A stretch of 64,000 bases of DNA from assembly GCA_002371825.1 (NCBI GenBank), contig DFHF01000042.1:29713-93712 (forward strand). Reading direction: 5' to 3'. The notes under the pieces were generated by a model, which saw nothing but the letters and a program-made list of their open reading frames with translations, had not been told where the DNA came from and searched no databases. Numbering within the stretch: the stretch's first letter is position 1; every line of letters begins with the position of its first letter. The DNA comes from Ruminococcus flavefaciens (lineage in GTDB: Bacteria; Bacillota; Clostridia; Oscillospirales; Ruminococcaceae). The translations under genes were made by a program, and so were the position numbers. Positions 1-7,556 of this stretch are shown piece after piece.

Positions 1-1017
1 CTTACAAGAGCCAAGCAGAAGCTTTTTGTCAATCTTAAATGCGGTGAGAAGTCACTTAAGCGGGTGAAGTCTCTTTACGACGGATGCACCGTCCGGGGAG
101 GAGATATCTCAGATATAGTAAGCGAGGCAAAGTGCTTTGCAGACTGGATATGGGCAGCTCTTTTCAGGCACAGCTCCTTCAGGGAAATAGCCGGGGAGCT
201 TGGTCTGAGCAGCGGCTGCGGAGCTGTGGGGATGCAGTACAGCAGTCCTGAATTCACCTATGAAAAGGCATATCCGCCTACAGCAGAAGAGCTTTTCCGT
301 GAGGAGGTCACTGAGGAGACTGCTCCGGATGAGAGCATATGTCAGGAGCTGGAAAGTCTGATATCACATCCCTATGACAGGCGGCTTTCAGAGATGCCTG
401 CTAAACTTAGCGTTACTCAGATAACAAGGAAATTCAAGGGCGATGATGAGGAGTTCGATTTCAGACTCAAACGTCCCAGATTCTGCTCCGGAGCTAAGAA
501 AATGACCGGTGCTGAGCGAGGTACAGCCCTGCATACATTCTTCCAGTACTGTGATTTTGATGCAGCGATAAGCTCTCCGGCGGACGAAGCGAAGCGCATG
601 AAGGAAATGGGCTTCCTAACAGAAGCTCAGTCTGCGGCAATAGACCCTGAGCTGGTATATGCATTTTTCCGGAGCGAGCTTTATCAGCGCATAAGCTCCG
701 CAGACAAGGTATGGCGTGAGAAGAAATTCATGGTGGCAGTCCGCCAGCTTGATATCGACAGCGACCTTATGGAGGTGCTCAGCCGTTCTGACGGTATGAT
801 AAAGGGTATCGTTGACCTGATGTTTGAGGAGGACGGGGAGATAGTCATCGTGGACTACAAGTCCGACAGGGGAACATCTGCGGCAAAGCTGGCAGAACGC
901 TACAGTGTTCAGCTCCGGCTTTACCGGTCTGCAATAGAGCTTACTATGCACCAGCGTGTCAAGGCAGCCTATCTCTATTCGCTTGAACTAAAAAAGACCA
1001 TCCCCGTGGAGATCTGA
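1..1017 (+). CDS. addA: ATP-dependent helicase/nuclease subunit A, C-terminal part
   Basis: The reading frame is open from base 1, so the 5' part of the gene lies outside the window. The visible first residues (LTRAKQKLFV) are the usual end of the UvrD-like helicase domain. The C-terminal part holds a PD-(D/E)XK nuclease: GIVDLMFEEDGEIVIVDYKSD supplies the metal-binding Asp and the D-x-K residues, followed by the QLRLYRSAIE helix. AddA works with AddB in double-strand break repair, the Gram-positive counterpart of RecBCD. A strong terminator lies 15 bases after the stop. Assignment rests on motif recognition. Confidence 0.88.
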   Translation, partial: LTRAKQKLFVNLKCGEKSLKRVKSLYDGCTVRGGDISDIVSEAKCFADWIWAALFRHSSFREIAGELGLSSGCGAVGMQYSSPEFTYEKAYPPTAEELFREEVTEETAPDESICQELESLISHPYDRRLSEMPAKLSVTQITRKFKGDDEEFDFRLKRPRFCSGAKKMTGAERGTALHTFFQYCDFDAAISSPADEAKRMKEMGFLTEAQSAAIDPELVYAFFRSELYQRISSADKVWREKKFMVAVRQLDIDSDLMEVLSRSDGMIKGIVDLMFEEDGEIVIVDYKSDRGTSAAKLAERYSVQLRLYRSAIELTMHQRVKAAYLYSLELKKTIPVEI

Positions 1018-1032
1018 GTTTTATGGATAATC

Positions 1033-1071
1033 AAAAAGACGATGTTTACAGAGTGTAAGCATCGTCTTTTT
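1033..1071 (+). terminator. Rho-independent terminator after addA
   Basis: An 18-bp stem with one G-T wobble begins AAAAAGACGATG and closes with CATCGTCTTTTT around a GAG loop. It ends in a T run, so it stops transcription from addA; its A-rich left arm may let it act on the other strand too. Confidence 0.85.
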
Positions 1072-1163
1072 GCTAAGAAATAGTTTTGCCGGCGAGTGAA
1101 GGAAGATCACTGCCGGCAAGTAATAAGGAGAAGAATGGGGTATATCGTTAATTAAAAATGATG

Positions 1164-2681
1164 TCAGAAGGGGAACATTCCGCCGAAGCCGCCGTATGGA
1201 TCGAACTCTTCGGGTTCTCTGGGAGCAGCAGTTGCAGGCTGACGCTCTTCTTTCTTCTGGTTGTCGCTATCGGGGTTGTAGCTGTCTTCCTGAAGTGTGA
1301 GCTCGATCTTGATATCCTCGTCACGTCTGTTTACAGTGAGAGTTATAGTATCGCCAGCCTTGTACTTGTTCTTGATAACATTGAGTTCATCAGCTGTTTT
1401 AATAGCTTCGCCCTCAATATCGATGATAACGTCACCCTTCTGGATGCCGGCTTCTTCAGCAGCACTTCCGGGTTCAACGCTTGTAACGTAAACTCCCATA
1501 GGGATGTTGTAGTAGCGTGAATGGCTCTCGGTAACATCACGGGTGGAGATACCGATCTGAGGTCTGCCCTTGACGTACTTGTAGTTGATAAGATCATCGA
1601 TGATCTTCTTGGCATCAGTTATCGGGATAGCGAATCCAAGTCCTTCAACGCTGGCTGCACCGTAGCTGGATGACATTTTTGCAGAGTTGATTCCAACGAC
1701 CTGACCGCAGCTGTTGAGGAGAGGTCCGCCGGAGTTACCGGAGTTGATAGGTGCATCTGTCTGGATAAGGGACATACTCTTGTCGTTGATGGAGATATCT
1801 CTGTTGAGTGCGGATACGATACCGCTTGTAACTGAACCGAAGAGCTCAAATCCGAGAGGATTTCCTACAGCGATAACAAGCTCTCCGACTCTGAGCTCAT
1901 CACTGTTTCCGATAACGGCAGGAGTAAGGCCGGTTTCATCTACCTTGAGTACAGCGATATCGGTCTCTGTATCATAGGCGATGATCTTTGCTTCGTGCTC
2001 GGTCTCGTCGCTGAACATGATAGAAACGTCAACAGCTTCTCCGGCACCGTATTCAGTATCGAATACAACGTGAGCATTGGTTACGATATATCCGTCCTCG
2101 GAAATGATGAAGCCGGTACCGGTACCGGTCATCTGACGTGACATCGGATCAGAATTCCAGCCGAAAATGCTGTATGACTGAGTATATTCAAAATTTGAAG
2201 AAACTCCCACAACTGAAGGCATTATGGAATCAACAATATCGGGGATAGGCTTTGCATCGGTCCTTGAAGCAAGGGAAATGAGGCTTGGAGCGTCCGGATC
2301 GGTGCTGCTGTCAGCAGAATACTCCATCTCTTTGTTTGCTGAGGTAGTCTTTTCCTCTGAATCCGGCTCTGAAAGCTCTGAGCCGTCCTTGTTGTCCCTG
2401 TAGATCTTATAGCCCTGAACTGAGCCGACACCTACGATAGCAAGACATAGCACGAATGCTACAGCCTTAAGGAAGCTGTGCTTCTTCTTTGGCTTCGGAG
2501 CATTTTCCGAAACATAGGCATATGATCCGGGCTGAGCAGCAGGATCGCTCGTTGGTTCACTGCTTGGGATTACTGTATCTGCGTAGTAGTTGTCGTAGTG
2601 GTGCTGAGTAGTATCAGCAGGGGGAGGAGTTGTACCCTCTCCGGATATATTGTTATTGTACTCGTTGAAATTTTCTGACAT
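1164..2681 (-). CDS. htrA: HtrA/DegP-type membrane-anchored serine protease with PDZ domain
   Basis: 505 residues from the chosen start. An acidic, Pro-rich cytoplasmic N-terminus is followed by one membrane segment (FLKAVAFVLCLAIVGVGSV), a Ser/Asp-rich linker, a trypsin-like domain with the triad in TNAHVV (His), DTETDIAVLKV (Asp) and NSGNSGGPL (Ser), and a single PDZ domain. The tail ends in a Gly/Phe-rich stretch (FGGMFPF). The family degrades or refolds misfolded exported proteins at the outer face of the membrane. The ATG at 2681 was preferred over one 36 bases upstream because AAAGGA lies at the right distance before it. It is a stand-alone leftward gene facing addA. Confidence 0.92.
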   Translation of the reverse strand: MSENFNEYNNNISGEGTTPPPADTTQHHYDNYYADTVIPSSEPTSDPAAQPGSYAYVSENAPKPKKKHSFLKAVAFVLCLAIVGVGSVQGYKIYRDNKDGSELSEPDSEEKTTSANKEMEYSADSSTDPDAPSLISLASRTDAKPIPDIVDSIMPSVVGVSSNFEYTQSYSIFGWNSDPMSRQMTGTGTGFIISEDGYIVTNAHVVFDTEYGAGEAVDVSIMFSDETEHEAKIIAYDTETDIAVLKVDETGLTPAVIGNSDELRVGELVIAVGNPLGFELFGSVTSGIVSALNRDISINDKSMSLIQTDAPINSGNSGGPLLNSCGQVVGINSAKMSSSYGAASVEGLGFAIPITDAKKIIDDLINYKYVKGRPQIGISTRDVTESHSRYYNIPMGVYVTSVEPGSAAEEAGIQKGDVIIDIEGEAIKTADELNVIKNKYKAGDTITLTVNRRDEDIKIELTLQEDSYNPDSDNQKKEERQPATAAPREPEEFDPYGGFGGMFPF

Positions 2682-2843
2682 AAGAATCATCCTTTCACTA
2701 ATACAGATTTTTTTCATTAATTATTATTATAAGCTCTTTTGTGATAAAATTATGATAAGCTACAGAAAATATTCTGATTAAAAAAGCACAATTAAGATCT
2801 GTGGACAGTTCGTCCGATATAAAGCTGAAAATAGAGGAAAATT

Positions 2844-2883
2844 AAAAGCTCCCCAAAGGCAGCTGAGCCCGGGGAGCTTTTTT
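2844..2883 (-). terminator. Terminator after the thioesterase gene
   Basis: AAAAGCTCCCC pairs with GGGGAGCTTTT around a 16-base loop. On the minus strand it begins next to the thioesterase stop codon and ends in TTTT. It also has a T run on the plus strand. Confidence 0.75.
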
Positions 2884-2884
2884 A

Positions 2885-3277
2885 TCATTTTAATTTTGAC
2901 TTGGTTTTTGCGGTGAATTTTTCACCGTAAACGAGGAAGCGCTTATGTACTCCCTCACCGATAGAGCCTGCCTCATCGGAAGCAGATACCTTGAATACCA
3001 GTTCACGTCCGTTCACTTCAGTGAGCTCAGCCTCAGCTGAGACCTTCATGCCCTTTGGTGTTGCGGAGGTATGGCGGATATTCAGCTCTGTGCCGACGGT
3101 AGTCACGTCGCCTTCGAGATACTGCTGTATGCAGCTGCAGGCGGCTTTTTCCATAAGCATGGTCATAACGGGGGTAGCGAATACTTCAAGGCTTCCGCTG
3201 CCGACATTTACAGCCAGCTCTGCATCAGATACTGTAAGCTCAGCAGAAGCTTTTATTCCTGTTTCAGGTGTTTTCAT
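2885..3277 (-). CDS. Hot-dog fold thioesterase, FlK-like
   Basis: 130 residues. The pattern VFATPVMTMLMEKAACSCIQQYL followed by VGTELNIRHTSATPKG and the final FLVYGEKF strand is typical of the small single-domain thioesterase family that includes fluoroacetyl-CoA thioesterase FlK. The likely reaction is hydrolysis of an acyl-CoA or acyl-thioester; the substrate cannot be read from sequence. It starts 10 bases after the LTA-synthase-like gene ends, with AAGGAG before the ATG, so the two are probably co-transcribed, although no functional link is obvious. Confidence 0.8.
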   Translation of the reverse strand: MKTPETGIKASAELTVSDAELAVNVGSGSLEVFATPVMTMLMEKAACSCIQQYLEGDVTTVGTELNIRHTSATPKGMKVSAEAELTEVNGRELVFKVSASDEAGSIGEGVHKRFLVYGEKFTAKTKSKLK

Positions 3278-3287
3278 ATTAATCTCC

Positions 3288-5222
3288 TTAGTCGTCAGTT
3301 ACCGGTGATTCAGAATAGAGCTTTCCGACAACTCTGTCGTAGGTTATCATATCCAGATCCTTGTTATGAGGTATTTCCGGATCGAAGGAAGTAGAGTATA
3401 CAGGCATTTTCTTCAGATAGTTCATCATCTTCTCAATAAATGAATCATGAGGTGCATCGATGATGTCCAGCAGTACATAGGGTACATAGAAGAATGAGAA
3501 TTTCTCATCCGGCACCTTTGAGAAGTCTGCATCGTAGTTAGCCCAGAGGAAGTAGGTCTGCTCGTAGAGGATATTGCAGTTATCGCCGTTCATGCCCAGC
3601 TCATTGTAAACGCTGGTCTCGCCTCTGAGTGAGGGGAAGTGGTCGCCGACGAAGAACACCAGAGTAGGCTCGTCAACTTTCTTGAGGTCGTCGAGGAAGA
3701 CTCTCATTCCCTCATTGGAGTGCTGGATCCACTGGAGGTAGTTATCGAACTCAGCATTGGGATCCTCACCCTGATTATAGGGCTGGTGATTCTGCATTGT
3801 TGTTGTATGGATGTAGATCGGGTCGTCAGATGTCTTTACGAGATCAACGAGCTGATCGTAAACGGACTTATCGTCCACATATGTGCCGTAGTGTTCAACA
3901 TCAACAGTGAAGTCGGTAGTTCCGTCGTAGTCATCGTGGAATATCATGTTCTTGAAGCCGAGTCTCGGGTAGACCTTGCTTCTGCTGTAGAAATTAGCCT
4001 GGAACGGGTGAACATATGCTGTATTGTATCCCCAGCTGTCATAGTACTGAGCCAGAGCAGGAAGCTCACGGTCTGCAAGCTCTCTCTGAGGCATATTCGG
4101 GTCGTTGAGTCCCTTTACAGGAAGTCCGAACATAAGCTCGAACTCGGAGCGGACTGTCCAGCTTGCGTAGGTAGGAGTGATTATTCTTCCGCTCTTGCCT
4201 TCATTGCAGGCTTCATCGAAGTACTTGTAAACGTCCTTGTCTATATCAAGCTGGTCGAAAACACGGAAGTCAGCGTAGGATTCGCTCATTATTACGATAA
4301 CATTGGGCTTGACACCGCCGTTGAAGTCACCGCTCTTGTCCACCTTGATATTGAGTATCTGCTCAATGTGTTCCTTATTGTAGTCATCGGGCTCTTTAAG
4401 GCGGTTGGCGTAGTCCTCAGAGGCTGTCTGCACCAGGAAAGTTACGAAGCCGTTATTGAGGAATTTCTCCTTCAGGAGCATATCATTTGTAGCCGCAGTA
4501 GTGTCCACCTTGAAGAAACCGTAGACAGGCTTATAGAACTTAGGCCATACTATCATCCAGAAGCCGGCTATGATAGCAGCAGAAGCTCCGGCAGTTCTTG
4601 TAACAGCCTTTTTGGTATACTTGGGGTTGAAGTAGAATACCAGAGCGATAAATGCGATAACAATTATATATGCCAGTATCAGCTGCGGGGTAATTTTTAT
4701 GTAGGCAAAGGATTTCAGGCTCTTCACGCTCTTTGCGATCCTCATATCAGAGAGTATGAGGTGGTTGCCGTTGGTATTGTACTTGAACAGCTCTGTGGTC
4801 GCCAGTGACATGAACAGTATGCTCTGTATCGCCACTGCCGCCCAGCCATGCCGGATGATCGATAGCAGCAGTATGAATATAGCAGCTGTTATCAGAAGTC
4901 CGAATATCATAGGGCCGGGGTGGTGGGTCCAGAGCTTGATATAGGGAGCAGCTCCCTTGCCCTGGGTTATCTCAGCTATGCTCATAATGAATATCGGGAA
5001 TATTATGAGCAGGAAAAGGTTCAGCTTTTTGAACTTATCGGTGTGTGTAGCACGTTTTGCAAAGAATTTTTTCAGGCGGGCAAATTTTTCTTTCTTAGCC
5101 TCATCCTGTATCTTTTCCCCAACATTTTCTGCAGCGCCGCTTATATCTGACATCTTGTCTTCAGCGGCAGTGATCTCATTTTCAGTCTCGCTGTTTATAA
5201 TCTCTTTTGACTTTTCAGCCAT
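3288..5222 (-). CDS. LTA synthase family sulfatase (lipoteichoic acid synthase-like)
   Basis: 644 residues. The N-terminal 70 residues are charged and cytoplasmic. About five membrane segments follow (for example FLLIIFPIFIMSI, MIFGLLITAAIFILLLSII and LILAYIIVIAFIALVFYF), then an extracellular alkaline-phosphatase/sulfatase fold. NVIVIMSESYADFR carries the first metal ligand, TPTYASWTVRSEFELMFGLP the nucleophilic Thr region, IHTTTMQNHQPYN a substrate loop, and FVGDHFPSLR the C-terminal Asp-His metal site. Members transfer glycerol-phosphate or similar groups to make polyanionic wall polymers. Which of the several LtaS-like roles it has is not resolved. Confidence 0.88.
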   Translation of the reverse strand: MAEKSKEIINSETENEITAAEDKMSDISGAAENVGEKIQDEAKKEKFARLKKFFAKRATHTDKFKKLNLFLLIIFPIFIMSIAEITQGKGAAPYIKLWTHHPGPMIFGLLITAAIFILLLSIIRHGWAAVAIQSILFMSLATTELFKYNTNGNHLILSDMRIAKSVKSLKSFAYIKITPQLILAYIIVIAFIALVFYFNPKYTKKAVTRTAGASAAIIAGFWMIVWPKFYKPVYGFFKVDTTAATNDMLLKEKFLNNGFVTFLVQTASEDYANRLKEPDDYNKEHIEQILNIKVDKSGDFNGGVKPNVIVIMSESYADFRVFDQLDIDKDVYKYFDEACNEGKSGRIITPTYASWTVRSEFELMFGLPVKGLNDPNMPQRELADRELPALAQYYDSWGYNTAYVHPFQANFYSRSKVYPRLGFKNMIFHDDYDGTTDFTVDVEHYGTYVDDKSVYDQLVDLVKTSDDPIYIHTTTMQNHQPYNQGEDPNAEFDNYLQWIQHSNEGMRVFLDDLKKVDEPTLVFFVGDHFPSLRGETSVYNELGMNGDNCNILYEQTYFLWANYDADFSKVPDEKFSFFYVPYVLLDIIDAPHDSFIEKMMNYLKKMPVYSTSFDPEIPHNKDLDMITYDRVVGKLYSESPVTDD

Positions 5223-5410
5223 TGAATATCATCCCTCTATCTATATAAATTAATTTATTAAACGTTTAAATTGCGGAATATACAACTATAACTATATCAC
5301 AATTTGACGAAAAGTGCAAGTCATCTAAATAATTATCACAAACATTTCATTTTTTTCGTCGTATCGGTAATAGTGTACTGATAATGTTATATTGATTTGT
5401 GCAGATTTAC

Positions 5411-6010
5411 TTATCTTGTTTTAAGGAATCCCTGATCTTCGGCATCGGAAATTATTTTTTCGATGAGGTCGGCAATATCGTCCGAAGCCTGAGCACTGTT
5501 AAGGTTTCTCTTTCGCACCTGATCGGAGAAAATACCGTGTTCCTTCCATGAGATGCCGTTTTTGGTGTAGTTCAGCAGCAGGGGCTGGATATGGTCAAGG
5601 AGGTTGGCGAATTTTGATTCGGCTGTGGAATTTTCTTCAAATTCTCTCCAAAGGTCATAGGATTCTTTTTTCTGATCTTCCGGAAGCAGACCGAAGAGTC
5701 TCTGAGCAGCTTTCTCCTCACGTTCAGCCTTTGATCTGTTGCCCTCCTCATCGTAACAGTAGGTATCTCCTGCATCTATCTCCACAACATCGTGGATAAG
5801 CACCATTTTCATAACTTTAAGCACATCCACCGGCTCATTTGAGTACTCGGCAAGCAGGAAAGCCATTACTGCAAGGTGCCAGCTGTGCTCTGCATCGTTC
5901 TCTTTCCTGTTCTCGTTAAGTACATATGTCTGGCGGTAAAGAGCTTTCATTTTATCCAGCTCGAGTACAAAGCTTATCTGCTTCTGAAGTCTTTCATTAA
6001 TGTTCAGCAT
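5411..6010 (-). CDS. HD-domain hydrolase, YfbR/HDDC2-like
   Basis: 199 residues. Metal ligands of the HD superfamily are visible in order: EHSWHLAVMAFLLAEY (first His), VLIHDVVEIDAGD (His-Asp pair) and LLDHIQPLL (last Asp). This arrangement matches the small HD phosphohydrolases related to YfbR 5'-deoxynucleotidase, so nucleotide monophosphate cleavage is the best guess. The start lies 8 bases after the stop of the SDR gene, with AGGAGG in that gap, so the two form an operon. The 188 bases between this gene's stop and the LTA-synthase-like gene show no other clear feature. Confidence 0.8.
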   Translation of the reverse strand: MLNINERLQKQISFVLELDKMKALYRQTYVLNENRKENDAEHSWHLAVMAFLLAEYSNEPVDVLKVMKMVLIHDVVEIDAGDTYCYDEEGNRSKAEREEKAAQRLFGLLPEDQKKESYDLWREFEENSTAESKFANLLDHIQPLLLNYTKNGISWKEHGIFSDQVRKRNLNSAQASDDIADLIEKIISDAEDQGFLKTR

Positions 6011-6018
6011 ATATCCTC

Positions 6019-6723
6019 CTAAATGACCATCCCGCCGTTGACGGCGAGAGTCTGACCTGTGATGTATTCTGCCTGCTGTGAGGCAAGGAATGAGACTGCG
6101 TCTGCAATATGTTCGGGTTTACCGAAAATTCCAAGGGGGATATCCTCACGGATAAGAGCAAGATCCTCCTCAGAGAAGCGGCTGTTCATTTCTGTCATTA
6201 TGAATCCCGGAGCAACACAGTTCACCCTTATGCCTGAGGGAGCCACTTCCTTTGCAAGTGCTTTTGTAAAGCCTATGAGGCCGGCTTTTGAGGCGGAATA
6301 GTCCACCTCACAGGATGCTCCGCACTGTCCCCACATTGAGGAAATGTTGATTATGCAGCCTGCTCCGTTTCTTATCATATCCGGCAGCACTGTTCTGGCG
6401 CAGTTCATAGCACCGGTGAGGTTCACTGCCATTATCTGTGAAGCCTTTTCCTGGGGTATACAGTGGAAAAGATCGATCTCTGAGATGCCTGCATTGTTTA
6501 CAAGAAGATCAATACGACCGATCTCGCTGAACGCATCACTGACAGCCTTTATATCGGAAATATCGAATCCTATAGCCTGTCCGTTTATCTCTGCGGCAAG
6601 AGCTCCGGCTTTTTCCTTTGAGCGGGAATAATTTATAATGACGGAGTATCCGTCCTGAGCGAGCCTGCGGCATATTGCGGAGCCGATACCGCCTGCGCCG
6701 CCGGTCACAAGGGCTTTTTTCAT
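6019..6723 (-). CDS. Short-chain dehydrogenase/reductase, FabG/YmfI-like
   Basis: 234 residues, a complete classical SDR. TGGAGGIGSAICRRL is the NAD(P) loop, LVNNAGIS the stabilising Asn motif, and INISSMWGQ with DYSASKAGL gives the Ser-Tyr-Lys catalytic residues. NGGMVI is a typical FabG-like end. It could be a 3-oxoacyl-ACP reductase or the related YmfI enzyme that reduces the 5-aminopentanone modification on elongation factor P. No fatty-acid synthesis genes are adjacent, so FabG proper is less likely. AGGAGG precedes the start. Confidence 0.85.
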   Translation of the reverse strand: MKKALVTGGAGGIGSAICRRLAQDGYSVIINYSRSKEKAGALAAEINGQAIGFDISDIKAVSDAFSEIGRIDLLVNNAGISEIDLFHCIPQEKASQIMAVNLTGAMNCARTVLPDMIRNGAGCIINISSMWGQCGASCEVDYSASKAGLIGFTKALAKEVAPSGIRVNCVAPGFIMTEMNSRFSEEDLALIREDIPLGIFGKPEHIADAVSFLASQQAEYITGQTLAVNGGMVI

Positions 6724-6798
6724 ATGCTTCCTCCTTGGGAGAATTTATCGTCGGTTAACATTATAACATATCGCTGTTGAAAAATCCAGTGTTAAGAC

Positions 6799-6827
6799 TT
6801 GAAATGTTTGCGAAATCATGTTACAAT
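6799..6827 (+). promoter_or_regulatory. Sigma-A-type promoter for the YnzC-like gene
   Basis: TTGAAA and TACAAT are separated by 17 bases. The transcript would have a leader of about 100 bases containing the hairpin at 6896. Confidence 0.6.
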
Positions 6828-6895
6828 AATGTAATGATCGGAGGAACGGGAGTTATCCTGACATGAGAAAAGCATCCCTCCGGACTTCCTTTATT

Positions 6896-6914
6896 TGCCG
6901 TTTCCGGCATTTTT
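6896..6914 (+). terminator. Leader terminator/attenuator before the YnzC-like gene
   Basis: TGCCG and CGGCA pair around TTTC and are followed at once by TTTTT. The hairpin lies between the promoter at 6799 and the start at 6938, so it may attenuate the cdd operon. The stem is short. Confidence 0.45.
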
Positions 6915-6937
6915 ATTACTATTTAAGAGGTGCCATT

Positions 6938-7153
6938 ATGGATCAGAAAAAAATAGACCGTATAAATGAGCTTGCGAGAAAATCAAAAGCTGAAGGGCTT
7001 ACTGAAGCTGAAAAAGCTGAGCAGACTGAGCTCAGGAATGAGTACAGAGCTGCTGTGACCGGAAATCTCCTTGGACAGCTTGAAAATACATATGTAGTCA
7101 CTCCCGACGGCAAAAAGAAAAAGCTTAGCGCAGGACACGGAGGCAGAAAATGA
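6938..7153 (+). CDS. Small DUF896 (YnzC-like) protein
   Basis: 71 residues. The start MDQKKIDRINELARKSKAEG, then TEAEKAEQTELRNEYRAA and a basic tail ending HGGRK, matches the DUF896/YnzC family of small helical-hairpin proteins, whose function is unsettled. The ATG at 6938 is preferred over upstream in-frame codons because AAGAGG lies 7 bases before it. The stop overlaps the cdd start (ATGA), so the genes are translationally coupled. Confidence 0.85.
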   Translation: MDQKKIDRINELARKSKAEGLTEAEKAEQTELRNEYRAAVTGNLLGQLENTYVVTPDGKKKKLSAGHGGRK

Positions 7154-7542
7154 CAAACGGTGAGCTCTACGAAATGGCTGTAAAGGCCGCTGAAAATTCC
7201 TACAGCAAGTACTCACGTTTTCGTGTGGGGGCAGCCCTTCTTGCGGAAAACGGGAAAGTGTACACCGGCTGCAATATCGAAAATGCTTCCTATTCTCTGA
7301 CTAACTGTGCTGAGAGGACTGCGGTGTTCAAGGCTGTATCAGAGGGAGTCACAGGCTTCAGGGCGATAGCTGTTGCAGGCAGCAGCAACGATGACTTCAC
7401 AAAGCCATGCACTCCCTGCGGTGCCTGTTTACAGGTGCTCAGCGAGTTCTGCGGAAGCGATGTGGTGATAATACTTGCAAACGGCTGGTTCAGACTTTCT
7501 GATCTTATGCCGCTGCGATTTACAGAAGATAGTATGAAATGA
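7150..7542 (+). CDS. cdd: Cytidine deaminase
   Basis: 130 residues, the usual length of the homotetrameric form. CAERTAVFKA gives zinc ligand Cys53 and proton shuttle Glu55, and PCTPCGACLQ gives Cys87 and Cys90, a three-Cys zinc site as in Bacillus. It deaminates cytidine and deoxycytidine in pyrimidine salvage. It overlaps the YnzC-like gene by 4 bases and is followed closely by the radical SAM gene, so the run from 6938 onward appears to be one transcript. Confidence 0.95.
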   Translation: MTNGELYEMAVKAAENSYSKYSRFRVGAALLAENGKVYTGCNIENASYSLTNCAERTAVFKAVSEGVTGFRAIAVAGSSNDDFTKPCTPCGACLQVLSEFCGSDVVIILANGWFRLSDLMPLRFTEDSMK

Positions 7543-7556
7543 TACCGGAGGTACCT

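Noticed and set aside
3639..4808. Long open frame of 389 codons on the plus strand opposite the LTA-synthase-like gene
   Set aside because: It is antisense to a well-conserved gene, has no ribosome site, and its hydrophobic repeat-like composition follows from the opposite strand's codons.
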